A stretch of 64,000 nucleotides of DNA from Verrucomicrobia subdivision 3 bacterium UBA693. GTDB taxonomy: Bacteria > Verrucomicrobiota > Verrucomicrobiia > Limisphaerales > UBA8199. This document shows positions 42,935 through 51,119 of the stretch, in pieces (the first letter of the stretch is position 1; every line of letters starts with the position of its first letter). The notes under the pieces were generated by a model that ran no database searches, had not been told where the DNA came from, and saw nothing but the letters and a program-made list of their open reading frames with translations. The translations under genes and the position numbers were made by a program. The stretch is from contig DBMR01000014.1 in NCBI GenBank assembly GCA_002298785.1, positions 26,740 through 90,739 of the forward strand. Direction: 5' to 3'.

Positions 42935-43858
42935 TCAGCCTCCCCGGCGCTTCAGATACATTGTGTGGTTCGGGAAATCAAAAGTAACCAGATGCCGTGA
43001 CAGGAAATACAGTCCGATTCCGTTGTAAGGCCGCGGAAGGTCGCCCAGCGAAAGCGATTCCGCATTCAGATAGCGAACATTGGAATAACGCTCTTGCCCC
43101 AGGCGCGCTTGTGGCGCACGCATCTCCCCGTCCCCGGCAAGCCGGGCATGATTGGTCCAGCGTTGGAACAACTCGGGTGTCAAAAAACCGTCCCCACGGT
43201 AGCCAGTATCAATTAACGAGCCTGGCCCTTGCGCTCCGACAAGATTCTCGCTGATGGCCAGGCAGCCGTCCCCCACGTCGGTCATCGCGAACGCCGCGCC
43301 CCAGCCAGATCGGTCCGCACCGACAGGGTCGAGGAAGCGCATTCGATGAGCGGCGAAATCCAGTTGGATGCAATAATTAAGGAGGACGTGCATGCCGAGA
43401 ATGCCAACGTAGGGATAAGGACCTTTCGATGGTCCTTGTTTGAAATTCCAGGTGATAACATTGGTGCCGGTCATCTTTAGCGGCGTGTGTCCCAGCCAGA
43501 GCTGCGGGGCTTCGTATACGCCGACCTGGTGCTGGACGCCGAAATTGCTGCCGGTGACCTCGCCGAGGCGCCTTCCCAACCGCGGCAGCAAGGACTCGTC
43601 GAGGCAGGTAACGGGAGCCCCGGTATCCAGCAGGAATGGCAGTTCCTCGCCACTCTGGAGCCCAATCATCACCACGAGCGGGCCGCGATCACCTGGCCCG
43701 CTGTCGATCACTACCGATGCGGGGCCCCGGGAAAGACTCGAATGAGCCCTCGCACACGAACATAAAACCAAGAGGCTCAACAGCACTCCCAGAGCGTACC
43801 CGCAATTGAGTTGGTTCCTCACGAAAGCGCGAGTGAATATCTCTTTGAGTGGCCGCAT
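42935..43858 (-). CDS. Retropepsin/pepsin-like aspartic protease, exported
   Basis: A 307-residue protein with an N-terminal signal or lipoprotein-type segment (LGVLLSLLVLCSC). It has two aspartic protease sites: PFLLDTGAPVTCLD (D78) and GSLIDTGYRGDGFLT (D217), each followed by a hydrophobic strand (YVGILGMHVLL). Two DTG sites in one chain give a pepsin-like bilobed layout instead of the single-site retropepsin dimer. The ATG at 43858 opens the hydrophobic leader. It is the last intact gene of the leftward run. Secreted proteolysis or peptide processing is inferred. Confidence 0.85.
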   Translation of the reverse strand: MRPLKEIFTRAFVRNQLNCGYALGVLLSLLVLCSCARAHSSLSRGPASVVIDSGPGDRGPLVVMIGLQSGEELPFLLDTGAPVTCLDESLLPRLGRRLGEVTGSNFGVQHQVGVYEAPQLWLGHTPLKMTGTNVITWNFKQGPSKGPYPYVGILGMHVLLNYCIQLDFAAHRMRFLDPVGADRSGWGAAFAMTDVGDGCLAISENLVGAQGPGSLIDTGYRGDGFLTPELFQRWTNHARLAGDGEMRAPQARLGQERYSNVRYLNAESLSLGDLPRPYNGIGLYFLSRHLVTFDFPNHTMYLKRRGG

Positions 43859-43927
43859 AGGGGCACCATCAGCATTTCCATTTGTTTTACTCAACAACAA
43901 CAATGATCGGTGGCTCCAAGCCAAGGA

Positions 43928-44390
43928 TCAACCGGCCTGCCCGCCGGCCTCCGCTCCCCCGGCTGGTTTAGGTGACGGCTTTGCTGGCCACAAGCAAAAT
44001 AGAAGTGGGAGGCCTCCCGCCAGAAAACAGCAGCCGAAATCTAATAGACTCCAATACCGTGGCAATCCGGCGATGGCGTTCGTCAGAAAAAAGGCGGGCG
44101 CCGCCATCAGAATGACGGTAAGCGTGGCAATAATGACGGGCTGGTAACGAACTACGTCCCTTGAAATAAACCAAATCACCACCCCGATCCCTATTTGCAA
44201 ATGACCGGCACCCAACAGAACGTAACGCATAATCGCCGCGTGAGGCATCTGCGGAAGTCCGCACCAAACCAAAAAAAAGCGAATCAATCCATCCGACCGG
44301 CAAGTAAAACGTCAGGCCGCTGAGAATCGCAGAGATGGCAGCCACTCGCAGGAGAAAGGCTATCGTGCGAACTCGCGTAAAGGTCCTCAT
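43928..44390 (-). pseudogene. Small membrane protein with frameshift at an A8/T8 run
   Basis: Two overlapping frames together form one membrane protein. The first (from the ATG at 44390) gives a hydrophobic helix to about residue 40. The second carries three further hydrophobic segments (AIMRYVLLGAGHLQIGIGVVIWFI; VIIATLTVILMAAPAFFL; LLDFGCCFLAGGLPLLFCLW) to 43928. The break falls exactly at the eight-base homopolymer 44271-44278. It may be a sequencing slip, a phase-variable switch or a real lesion. The ATG overlaps the upstream stop by 4 nt, so the gene was once coupled. Confidence 0.7.
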
Positions 44391-44848
44391 GGTGCGTGTG
44401 GTTGCCCGGAACGTTGGCAGTTTGGATCGCCTCCCCCATCAGTCTGACTCCGCTGATCAATGACTCGGTCACGGTACGCCTGCCACTCGTCGAAACTACG
44501 TTGCGCTGACTGTATCGAAAAGAAATCTCCCGACTGGCAATCAATCCCCCGAAGCTGGAGGTGTCGGAGAAGTGAAGCAACGGTAGCCATGGCCTCGCCG
44601 CCACCCCGAACGTGCAACATGAAACTACTGCAAACCTCCTCCACACCCATATTGAATTCGATCGAGAAGCCAGGCTTGTCGAGTAGGCCCCACGAAGGGT
44701 CCGCGAAATTCACATCCGGCAACAATTCATGAATACGTGCGATCAACTCCCCTCGCGCGCCAAGTAAAGCGGGCTGATAATCATCGGGAATTTCTGCAAC
44801 GTTATGAACGTCCTTGGGAAAGTCCATGATGCTAATGTCCCAACTCAT
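44387..44848 (-). CDS. Conserved hypothetical protein
   Basis: A 153-residue soluble protein beginning MSWDISIMDFPKDV, with motifs VAEIPDDYQPALLGARGELI, FADPSWGLLDKPGFSIEFN and SSFMLHVRGG. I recognise this pattern from small uncharacterised proteins across several phyla, but no function is known to me. It starts one base after the stop of the zinc-ribbon gene, and its own stop overlaps the next start by 4 nt, so it is the middle of a tight operon. Confidence 0.8.
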   Translation of the reverse strand: MSWDISIMDFPKDVHNVAEIPDDYQPALLGARGELIARIHELLPDVNFADPSWGLLDKPGFSIEFNMGVEEVCSSFMLHVRGGGEAMATVASLLRHLQLRGIDCQSGDFFSIQSAQRSFDEWQAYRDRVIDQRSQTDGGGDPNCQRSGQPHAP

Positions 44849-44849
44849 T

Positions 44850-45083
44850 TTAGGCCGTCGCGTTCCGAAATTGTGCGGGGGTGTCCGCATAAATCTCAAC
44901 GAAACCACATTGACGGCAAAGATAGGCTGTCGCTTTGCCACGGGCTTCCACCGGCTGGACCAGACCGCCCAACTGCTTGCGACAAACCTCCAGTTGCACA
45001 GTGTTTGCGCCACCGGCGTTGAGCTCCACACCAGCCACAATGTCAGTGGAACCGCACTTCGGACATTTCTGATTTGTTTTCAT
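44850..45083 (-). CDS. Small zinc-ribbon protein
   Basis: A 77-residue protein with two CxxC pairs (KCPKCGSTDIVAGVEL near residue 7 and YLCRQCGFVEIYA near residue 56), i.e. a rubredoxin-like zinc knuckle split by a helical hairpin. Start MKTNQKC at 45083. First gene of the leftward operon with the conserved hypothetical protein and the frameshifted membrane protein. Confidence 0.82.
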   Translation of the reverse strand: MKTNQKCPKCGSTDIVAGVELNAGGANTVQLEVCRKQLGGLVQPVEARGKATAYLCRQCGFVEIYADTPAQFRNATA

Positions 45084-45159
45084 AAAACGTAGTAACGTCG
45101 GTGGTGTTCCCAAATCCAGCATTGTTACGGCGCTCGACTCTGCATTCTATGCGTTCTCT

Positions 45160-45202
45160 GCGTTCTTTGCGGTTCAAACAATCCGTTAACCACAAGGAAC
45201 GC
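45160..45202. repeat. Imperfect inverted repeat
   Basis: GCGTTCTTTGCGGTT (45160-45174) and AACCACAAGGAACGC (45188-45202) pair with two mismatches. This TTCTTTGCG/CGCAAAGA pattern is typical of degenerate intergenic repeats in this phylum. No gene inside. Confidence 0.5.
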
Positions 45203-45242
45203 AAAGATCGCAAAGCAAGGACAACACCAAATATCCTCCCGG

Positions 45243-45557
45243 TCAATCCCGTCCTCGCGACCGGCATGCTCGCTCGACTTCATCGGCGGAAGCAGACCAC
45301 CCCAAAGTCCGACGTAGCGCCACCGCAACCCTGTAAACCTTGGAACTTCCCCACAGCAGCACCCGCGCAACCGCGGCGCGGACACCATGTTGCTTGCCCA
45401 TCATAACCTCCAAGAGAAACGTTTCCTGCTTCCGGGTCCAAGCCTGAATTATTCGATGCAACCAGAGCGTCTTCGCCGGGCTCACCGCATCTGGCTTGTT
45501 AACCACCATAGTTCCGTCTCTTTCATGAAAATTGATGAGCGCGGGCAAATTCGTCAA
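45243..45557 (-). pseudogene. Probable N-terminal remnant of lpxK
   Basis: A 104-residue frame. Its middle (ETFLLEVMMGKQHGVRAAVA, then LLWGSSKVYRVAVALRRTLG) resembles the N-terminal membrane-associated helices of verrucomicrobial LpxK, the lipid A 4'-kinase. The P-loop (GNxxVGGTGKT) that should follow is absent and the frame soon ends in a charged tail. If correct, only a quarter of the gene remains. The likeness is from memory and moderate, so a short unrelated protein is possible. Confidence 0.4.
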
Positions 45558-45863
45558 CTGCGTTTTATTGATTTAGGCAACAACCCCGTCGTTTCGAGAT
45601 CCTGCCATGGACACCAACTATGCTGACGCGCCGGGGATTTCCGCAGCACCTCCAATTGTTGTCGGGCGGTTAGGACTGCCGTTTCCGGAAGGGGCGGACA
45701 AAGACCGCAGTGGGGTTCAGACCGAACCCGGCGGAAACCGGGGTGGAGCCGCAGCAATTGCTCGAGAGCCCCCGGGGACGAGACGTACCCCTCCCCTGCC
45801 AAAATGTGGCGACCGTGCGGATAAGCTCGGAGCGGGTACGTCTCGTCCCTCCAGCCATTCCCC
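45558..45863. other. Non-coding gap with a long perfect inverted repeat
   Basis: About 306 nt. Contains GGGACGAGACGTACCC (45775-45790) and its exact reverse complement (45834-45849), 43 nt apart, just beyond the antiporter stop codon. It could fold into a strong 16-bp stem, perhaps a terminator or a REP-like element. Short frames here overlap this structure and are not credible genes. Confidence 0.8.
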
Positions 45864-47888
45864 TCACCCTCTGAGCAGGCCTTCGGCGGCTTGAAGCTGC
45901 GCCGCGTTGCCCAGCAGGAGGACCTGGTCGCCAATGCGGAGTTCCTCCTCCGGACCGGGATTGATGATGTTCGCGCCCTCCCGCTCGATGCCGACGACAC
46001 TCGCCCCGCACAAAGTGCGCAGCCGCAGTTCGCGCAAGCGTTTGGTGGAAGCGGGCGAACCGGCCGAAATCGTCACGGACTTGAGATCGGCCTCGCGCAG
46101 CAGGGACGGCAGCGGCGCGTGCCCCGGGGACGCGGCGTGCGCTGGCGGACGTTCGGCCAGAGTTTCCTCCAGCGCAAATTGCGCTTTGGCATACAGCCGG
46201 ATGAACGAACGCCGCAGCAGCCAGGAGATGAGCCCCACCAACCCCAGCAACACCAGGAACACTTTGAAGGTCGACAGCAGAGCCGAACTCAGCACCAGGA
46301 CATAGAGGCCCAGCATCACGGTGCCCGCGATGGGGATGACCTGGGCGACCACGGAGCGGATGGCCGCCGTGCGCTTCCCGGCGGCTTGTTCCGATACTTT
46401 GGTTTCCGCGACGAGCAACCCCAGGGCCTGAAGCTTCCGCGACGTCGCAATGAACATGGGCAGCGAAACCGTCATGGCCAGCAGCCAAAGCGCCGGATTG
46501 AGCCACTCGCGCTGGGGAGAAACCCGCAGCAACCATTCCGGCGGGTGCTGCGCGAAGTAGGCGACGGTCACAAAGACGGCGGCGATCAAAGCCGCGTTCA
46601 GAAGCATTTGCGCCACCCACCGCCGGGTGAGCCTGGTCGCCATGCTGGCATGCTGCTGACCCAACCGCCCGACCCAGCTCGTGTATAAGCCCAACAGGTT
46701 GACCACCGAAACCGGCGCGACCCGGTCAAACCGAGCCACCGCCCCGTCCGCGCTCTTGATCAGGTAAGGAGTGAGCAGCGTCGTGATCGCCGACACCGCC
46801 ACCGCGATTGGATACAGAAATTTGCTGGTCACATTCAACGTCAGCCCGAGCGAGGCGATGATGAAGGAGAATTCCCCGATCTGCGCCAACCCCATCCCCA
46901 CCCGCAGGGAACTGCGCATGTCGTAGCCGCCCACATACGTCCCGAATGAGCACGTGATAATCTTGCCCACCACCACCGCGACTGTGATAACCAGAACCGG
47001 AAGCCAATGGGTGGCCAGCATCCCCGGATCGATCAACAGTCCAATCGCCACGAAGAAGATGGCGCTGAACATGTCCCGGACCGGCTCGATGAGCAGTTCC
47101 ACCCGGTGAATCTCGCGCGACTCGGCGATTACCGCGCCGATCAAAAACGCCCCCAGCGCCACGCTGTAACCCAGCTTCACCGCCAGTAGCGAGAAGCCAA
47201 AGCACAAGCCCAGCACGGTCACCAACAACATCTCGTTGCTCTTGAACCGTGCGACATACGTCAGCAGGCGCGGCACCACCAGCAACCCGACCACCAGCGA
47301 GGCCACGAGAAAAACCGACAGCTTGCCGAGCGTCCGGGCCACCTCGCCCACATGGAGCGACCCCGTCATGGCAATGCCTGAAAGCAGCGCAATCATGGCA
47401 ATCGCCAGGATGTCCTCAATGATCAGGATGCCAAAAATCAACTGCGCGAATTTCTCCTTGGATTTCCCCATCTCCGCCAGCGCCTTCACAATAATTGTGG
47501 TCGAGGAAATGGAGAGCATGGCCCCGAGGAAGATGCTGTCCATCATGCTCCACCCGAACATCCGGCCGATCTCGTAGCCGACCCAGACCATGAGCAGGAT
47601 CTCGAGGAACGCGGCAATGAACGCCGTGCCGCCCACCTGTTTCAACTTCCGCAGGCTGAATTCAAGTCCCAGCGAAAACATCAGCAGAATCACGCCGAGC
47701 TCGGCGAGCGTGCTGATCGTGGTCTCCTCGTGAATCAGTGGAAACGGGGGCGTATGCGGCCCAATGATGACGCCCGCCAAAATGTAACCGAGCACCACCG
47801 GCTGTTTGAACCGATGAAAAATCACGGTGACCAATCCCGCCACCACCATCACCACCGCCAAATCCTGAAGAAATGAAATCTCGTGCAT
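45864..47888 (-). CDS. Kef-type cation:proton antiporter with TrkA-C domain
   Basis: A 674-residue membrane protein. Twelve or so hydrophobic segments form a CPA2 antiporter (residues 1 to about 390), with family stretches QPVVLGYILAGVIIGPHTPP, AELGVILLMFSLGLEFSLRK and GAFLIGAVIAES. A second cluster of three or four helices (about 430-560) follows, then a cytosolic TrkA-C-like domain (about 595-674: GASVVGIEREGANIINPGPE). No TrkA-N nucleotide-binding domain is evident, so it differs from KefB/KefC. It exchanges K+ or Na+ for protons. Start at 47888, immediately before the first helix. Confidence 0.93.
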   Translation of the reverse strand: MHEISFLQDLAVVMVVAGLVTVIFHRFKQPVVLGYILAGVIIGPHTPPFPLIHEETTISTLAELGVILLMFSLGLEFSLRKLKQVGGTAFIAAFLEILLMVWVGYEIGRMFGWSMMDSIFLGAMLSISSTTIIVKALAEMGKSKEKFAQLIFGILIIEDILAIAMIALLSGIAMTGSLHVGEVARTLGKLSVFLVASLVVGLLVVPRLLTYVARFKSNEMLLVTVLGLCFGFSLLAVKLGYSVALGAFLIGAVIAESREIHRVELLIEPVRDMFSAIFFVAIGLLIDPGMLATHWLPVLVITVAVVVGKIITCSFGTYVGGYDMRSSLRVGMGLAQIGEFSFIIASLGLTLNVTSKFLYPIAVAVSAITTLLTPYLIKSADGAVARFDRVAPVSVVNLLGLYTSWVGRLGQQHASMATRLTRRWVAQMLLNAALIAAVFVTVAYFAQHPPEWLLRVSPQREWLNPALWLLAMTVSLPMFIATSRKLQALGLLVAETKVSEQAAGKRTAAIRSVVAQVIPIAGTVMLGLYVLVLSSALLSTFKVFLVLLGLVGLISWLLRRSFIRLYAKAQFALEETLAERPPAHAASPGHAPLPSLLREADLKSVTISAGSPASTKRLRELRLRTLCGASVVGIEREGANIINPGPEEELRIGDQVLLLGNAAQLQAAEGLLRG

Positions 47889-48138
47889 AGTTAGACTTCC
47901 GGTCCATCCTGCTGAAACCAGCGTCTGCCCCGGACCCGCACCCTCAAAATGGGTTTCAAAAGTCCGCCGGGCACTTCCGGCGGGCAAACATTTACTTGTC
48001 AGTCCCCTTTTCCAGTCCCGGCAACCGCGCCCGGACCCGGCAATCTCGGCGATGACCGCCCACACCTTCCACCAAATCCGCGGTTCGTCCAATGCCTAAA
48101 CCAAAAAAGTTCAGGCAAAGTTCCGGCCACCGCCGGCT

Positions 48139-49152
48139 TCATCCGTCCGCCGGCGAAGCACGCCGGGCCCAGTGATTGGCAAAGAGGCCGTTCACCAGGA
48201 GCTGGAGCGGGTGATAAAACATTATCGGCAATAAGATCAACGACAGATCACTCCGATTCCCGAAAATCAGCATGGCCAGCGGCACTCCCATGGCCAGCGT
48301 TTTTTTCACCGAACAGAAATAGGCGGCGATCAAATCCTCACGATTCAAACCCAGCAACTGGCAGGTGAGATAGATCAGGAGCGACATGCCGAAAAACAGG
48401 ATCGCGACGAACAGGAATACCAGAAGGGTCATGGTAAACCCGTGCGTTTCCCAAATCCGCTCCTGCACCGAGTCGCAAAAGGCGCTGTAAACGATAAACA
48501 CAATCACGGCGTTGCTGATGCGGGCGACCCAGGGTTTATGCGCCTCGACCCATCGCAGTACCAATGGGCGCAGGCCCATGCCGACGAAGAATGGGAACAA
48601 TGTCAGCAGCAGGATCTTGAGCAGCAGTGGACCTATGGGTGTTGATTGCCCGGTCTGGCGCATCAGCAAATGCACCAGCACTGGGGTCAGGAACACGCCG
48701 AGGATATTGGAAAACGCCGCGTTAAAGAGCGCTGCCGCGGTATTGCCCCGCGCCACCGCGGTGAGCACCACCGAAGTCGAAATCGTTGAGGGCAGCACGC
48801 AGAGATAAAGAAATCCATCTCGAATCGGGGTCGGTTCGGCAGGCCAGAGCGACGGAACCACCACGTGGAGGAGTAGTCCCGCCAACGGGAATACGCCGAA
48901 GGTGAAGGACTGGACCACCAGGTGCAATCGCCAGTTGCCGGCCCCGCTCTTCACTTTCTCGATCGAGAGCGAAAGCCCCTGCAGGAACAGGATCAGTGCG
49001 ATCCCCACGTTGCTCACCAAGTCCGCGTGCAGCGCTCCGCCGTGCCCTCCAGGTGCGGGGAAAAGGAAAGCCAGCACCACGGCCAAGCCAAGGGCGAGGC
49101 TGAATCCGTTGCTGCGGAACCAGCTTACCTGTTCAGTCTTCAAGGCGTTCAT
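48139..49152 (-). CDS. Bile acid:sodium symporter (SBF-like, YfeH type)
   Basis: A 337-residue membrane protein with about ten hydrophobic segments. Motifs VGIALILFLQGLSLS, LPSTISTSVVLTAVARGN and FCSVKKTLAMGVPLAMLIF mark the SBF-like/YfeH branch of the BASS family, which includes Na+-coupled organic-anion transporters. The substrate is unknown. It lies 250 nt upstream of the antiporter in the same direction but probably has its own promoter. Confidence 0.93.
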   Translation of the reverse strand: MNALKTEQVSWFRSNGFSLALGLAVVLAFLFPAPGGHGGALHADLVSNVGIALILFLQGLSLSIEKVKSGAGNWRLHLVVQSFTFGVFPLAGLLLHVVVPSLWPAEPTPIRDGFLYLCVLPSTISTSVVLTAVARGNTAAALFNAAFSNILGVFLTPVLVHLLMRQTGQSTPIGPLLLKILLLTLFPFFVGMGLRPLVLRWVEAHKPWVARISNAVIVFIVYSAFCDSVQERIWETHGFTMTLLVFLFVAILFFGMSLLIYLTCQLLGLNREDLIAAYFCSVKKTLAMGVPLAMLIFGNRSDLSLILLPIMFYHPLQLLVNGLFANHWARRASPADG

Positions 49153-49246
49153 GGTGCCACACCGGCGAAAAAGTTTCAGCAGTTATACATCCGGAGACGC
49201 AACCCGTTGGGCCACAAAATCCGCCTGACGGGGTGGTGAATTTAGT

Positions 49247-49666
49247 TTGAACACGCGCCGCCGCTCAGGCATCTATATCGACGTGCGGTTTCTGCGAACA
49301 GTTTTGACAGTCTTGCTGGCCTTGGCGTGGATGCCTCTGACGGCGCATTGTCAACTCGAGCGTCTCACCGACCTGCAGGAATTGCGCTGTGAATCCAAAG
49401 CCACGGACTCGACCCCGGACACTTCCCATTGCGGCGACGATTGTTGCAGTTGGGAGACGGCCCAGTATCGGCTGTCCTCCGTCCAACCGCTGCCCACCGC
49501 GCCGTTGCTGGCCGTCGTTGCGGCCACGCTGGTTTCGCTGGAGCAAGAGGATGCCCATTCGCTCCAACCCTCTGCACCGCCCACTGCGCCTCCAAGACCG
49601 CCCAAACCCTGGCAGTTTTCTTTGCGCGCCGCTCTGCCCGTGCGCGCCCCTTCCATTGCTTCCTGA
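49247..49666 (+). CDS. Small exported protein ahead of the metal efflux operon
   Basis: A frame of 139 residues with a hydrophobic leader (FLRTVLTVLLALAWMPLTAHC), a Cys-containing stretch with SHCGDDCCSWE near residue 62, and a Pro-rich tail. Start codon uncertain: TTG at 49247 or GTG at 49283; no ATG opens the leader. Similar small Cys-rich exported proteins precede czc operons, perhaps as metal-binding helpers. Not assigned to a family. Confidence 0.6.
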   Translation: MNTRRRSGIYIDVRFLRTVLTVLLALAWMPLTAHCQLERLTDLQELRCESKATDSTPDTSHCGDDCCSWETAQYRLSSVQPLPTAPLLAVVAATLVSLEQEDAHSLQPSAPPTAPPRPPKPWQFSLRAALPVRAPSIAS

Positions 49667-49778
49667 TTAGTCCCCTGCGGGACTCCTTCGCTATCGCGGT
49701 GTGAACTCACACCGATGGTTTCCGCTTTTCAGCACTTAGTCAGTTCGTTGGTTCCGTGTACCCGATTTGTTCGAGTTT

Positions 49779-51098
49779 ATGTGGTGTAGAATTTCTTTAG
49801 TAAAATGGCGCGGTTTCGCGTGGTGGGTGGTCCTCTTTGGATCGGTCCTTGCTGGCATGGCCGCTCCCGGACCCGAGTCGAGCCCCGGCGGGCTGAACTC
49901 GGCCACGCCGGTCAAAAGCGTGACGCTCGACGAAGCCGTTAGCCTAGCCTTAACCAACAATCCGGAGTTCCGCGCCAGCGGCGGGCGCATCGACGCCGCC
50001 ACTGGCCGGGCTTACCAGTCGCGCCTGTGGCAAAACCCGGAGCTCACCCTCGCCATGGAAGACCTTCCCGTCGGTGGCGGTGGTGGTGGCGTTCGGGATT
50101 CCAAAGATACCATCGGCCTGGCGCAGACCGTGCCTTATCCCGGCAAAAAGAAGCTCGAGGGAAAGCTAGGCGCCGCCGGAGTGCGCGCTAGCGAAGCTGA
50201 CTGGAGCCTGCGCCGCCTCGAGTTGGTGCGAAACGTAAAAACCACGTTCTACCGGGTAATGGCGGCAGAACGCCTCGTCGCGGTCAGCCGGGAACTGGTG
50301 CAAGTCGCCGAATCCTCCGCCACCGCCGCGCGCAAACGGGTCGAGGCCGGCGCGGCGGCCGACCAGGAGCAGCTCCGAGCGGAAATCCAGTTCGACCAGG
50401 CCCGCACCGAGTTGGCCGGGTACGAACGCGAGGAAGCCGCTGCCCGACAGGATTTCGCCACCTTACTCGGCCGTCCGGATTTGCACGAGATCACGCTCTC
50501 GGGGGCGTTGATCGAGGTTCCGGACGATACCCTGCTGGATCACGGACCTGATGAGTGGCTGGAGCAGCATCCCAGCACTGTGGCCGCTCGCACCGCTCGG
50601 GACCGGACCGAACTCGAGCTCAAGCGCGCCCGATTGGAGCCTTATCCCGATGTCACATTCGGAGTAAGCGGGGGACGCGAAGGACCTCCGGACACCTCGA
50701 TTCTGGAGTTCCGGGTGGGCCTGCCACTGCCCATCATTGACCGCTCAAAAGGGAGAAAGCGCGAAGCGCAGGCGAATCTGGGCGTGGCCCAGGCCGAATT
50801 GACGGCCATCGAGCAACGGTTGCTCCGGGATTGGGGCCTCGCGACCAAACGCTTTAGCACCGCCGCCGAGCAGGTAGCCACTTATCGGGATCGGATTTTA
50901 CCCAAGGCGAGCTCCGCATTGCGACTGATTCAGACCGGTTTTCAAGAGGGCCGCTTCGGCTTTATTGATTTGCTCGATATTCAACGCACCACCGCCGAGG
51001 CCCGACTGGCTTACCAACAGAAATTGCTCGAGTTGAATGTTGCCCAGGTAGAACTCCAGGCCCTGGTTGCGCAACATCCAGCCAGGCCAAACCAATGA
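49779..51098 (+). CDS. czcC: Outer membrane efflux protein, CzcC type
   Basis: A 439-residue TolC-family protein with a signal peptide (to about residue 29) and long alternating helices in two repeats (VTLDEAVSLALTNNPEFRAS near residue 48; ARKRVEAGAAADQEQLRAEI near 186; FQEGRFGFIDLLDIQRTTAEA near 390). TolC proteins form the outer-membrane channel for RND pumps. Here the channel would serve the CzcB and CzcA proteins coded directly downstream. The ATG at 49779 is preferred over a TTG four codons upstream. Confidence 0.9.
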   Translation: MWCRISLVKWRGFAWWVVLFGSVLAGMAAPGPESSPGGLNSATPVKSVTLDEAVSLALTNNPEFRASGGRIDAATGRAYQSRLWQNPELTLAMEDLPVGGGGGGVRDSKDTIGLAQTVPYPGKKKLEGKLGAAGVRASEADWSLRRLELVRNVKTTFYRVMAAERLVAVSRELVQVAESSATAARKRVEAGAAADQEQLRAEIQFDQARTELAGYEREEAAARQDFATLLGRPDLHEITLSGALIEVPDDTLLDHGPDEWLEQHPSTVAARTARDRTELELKRARLEPYPDVTFGVSGGREGPPDTSILEFRVGLPLPIIDRSKGRKREAQANLGVAQAELTAIEQRLLRDWGLATKRFSTAAEQVATYRDRILPKASSALRLIQTGFQEGRFGFIDLLDIQRTTAEARLAYQQKLLELNVAQVELQALVAQHPARPNQ

Positions 51099-51119
51099 AC
51101 CATTTCACCCCCACGACCA

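Noticed and set aside
45670..46620. 316-residue minus-strand frame
   Set aside because: Out-of-frame shadow of the Kef-type antiporter on the same strand.
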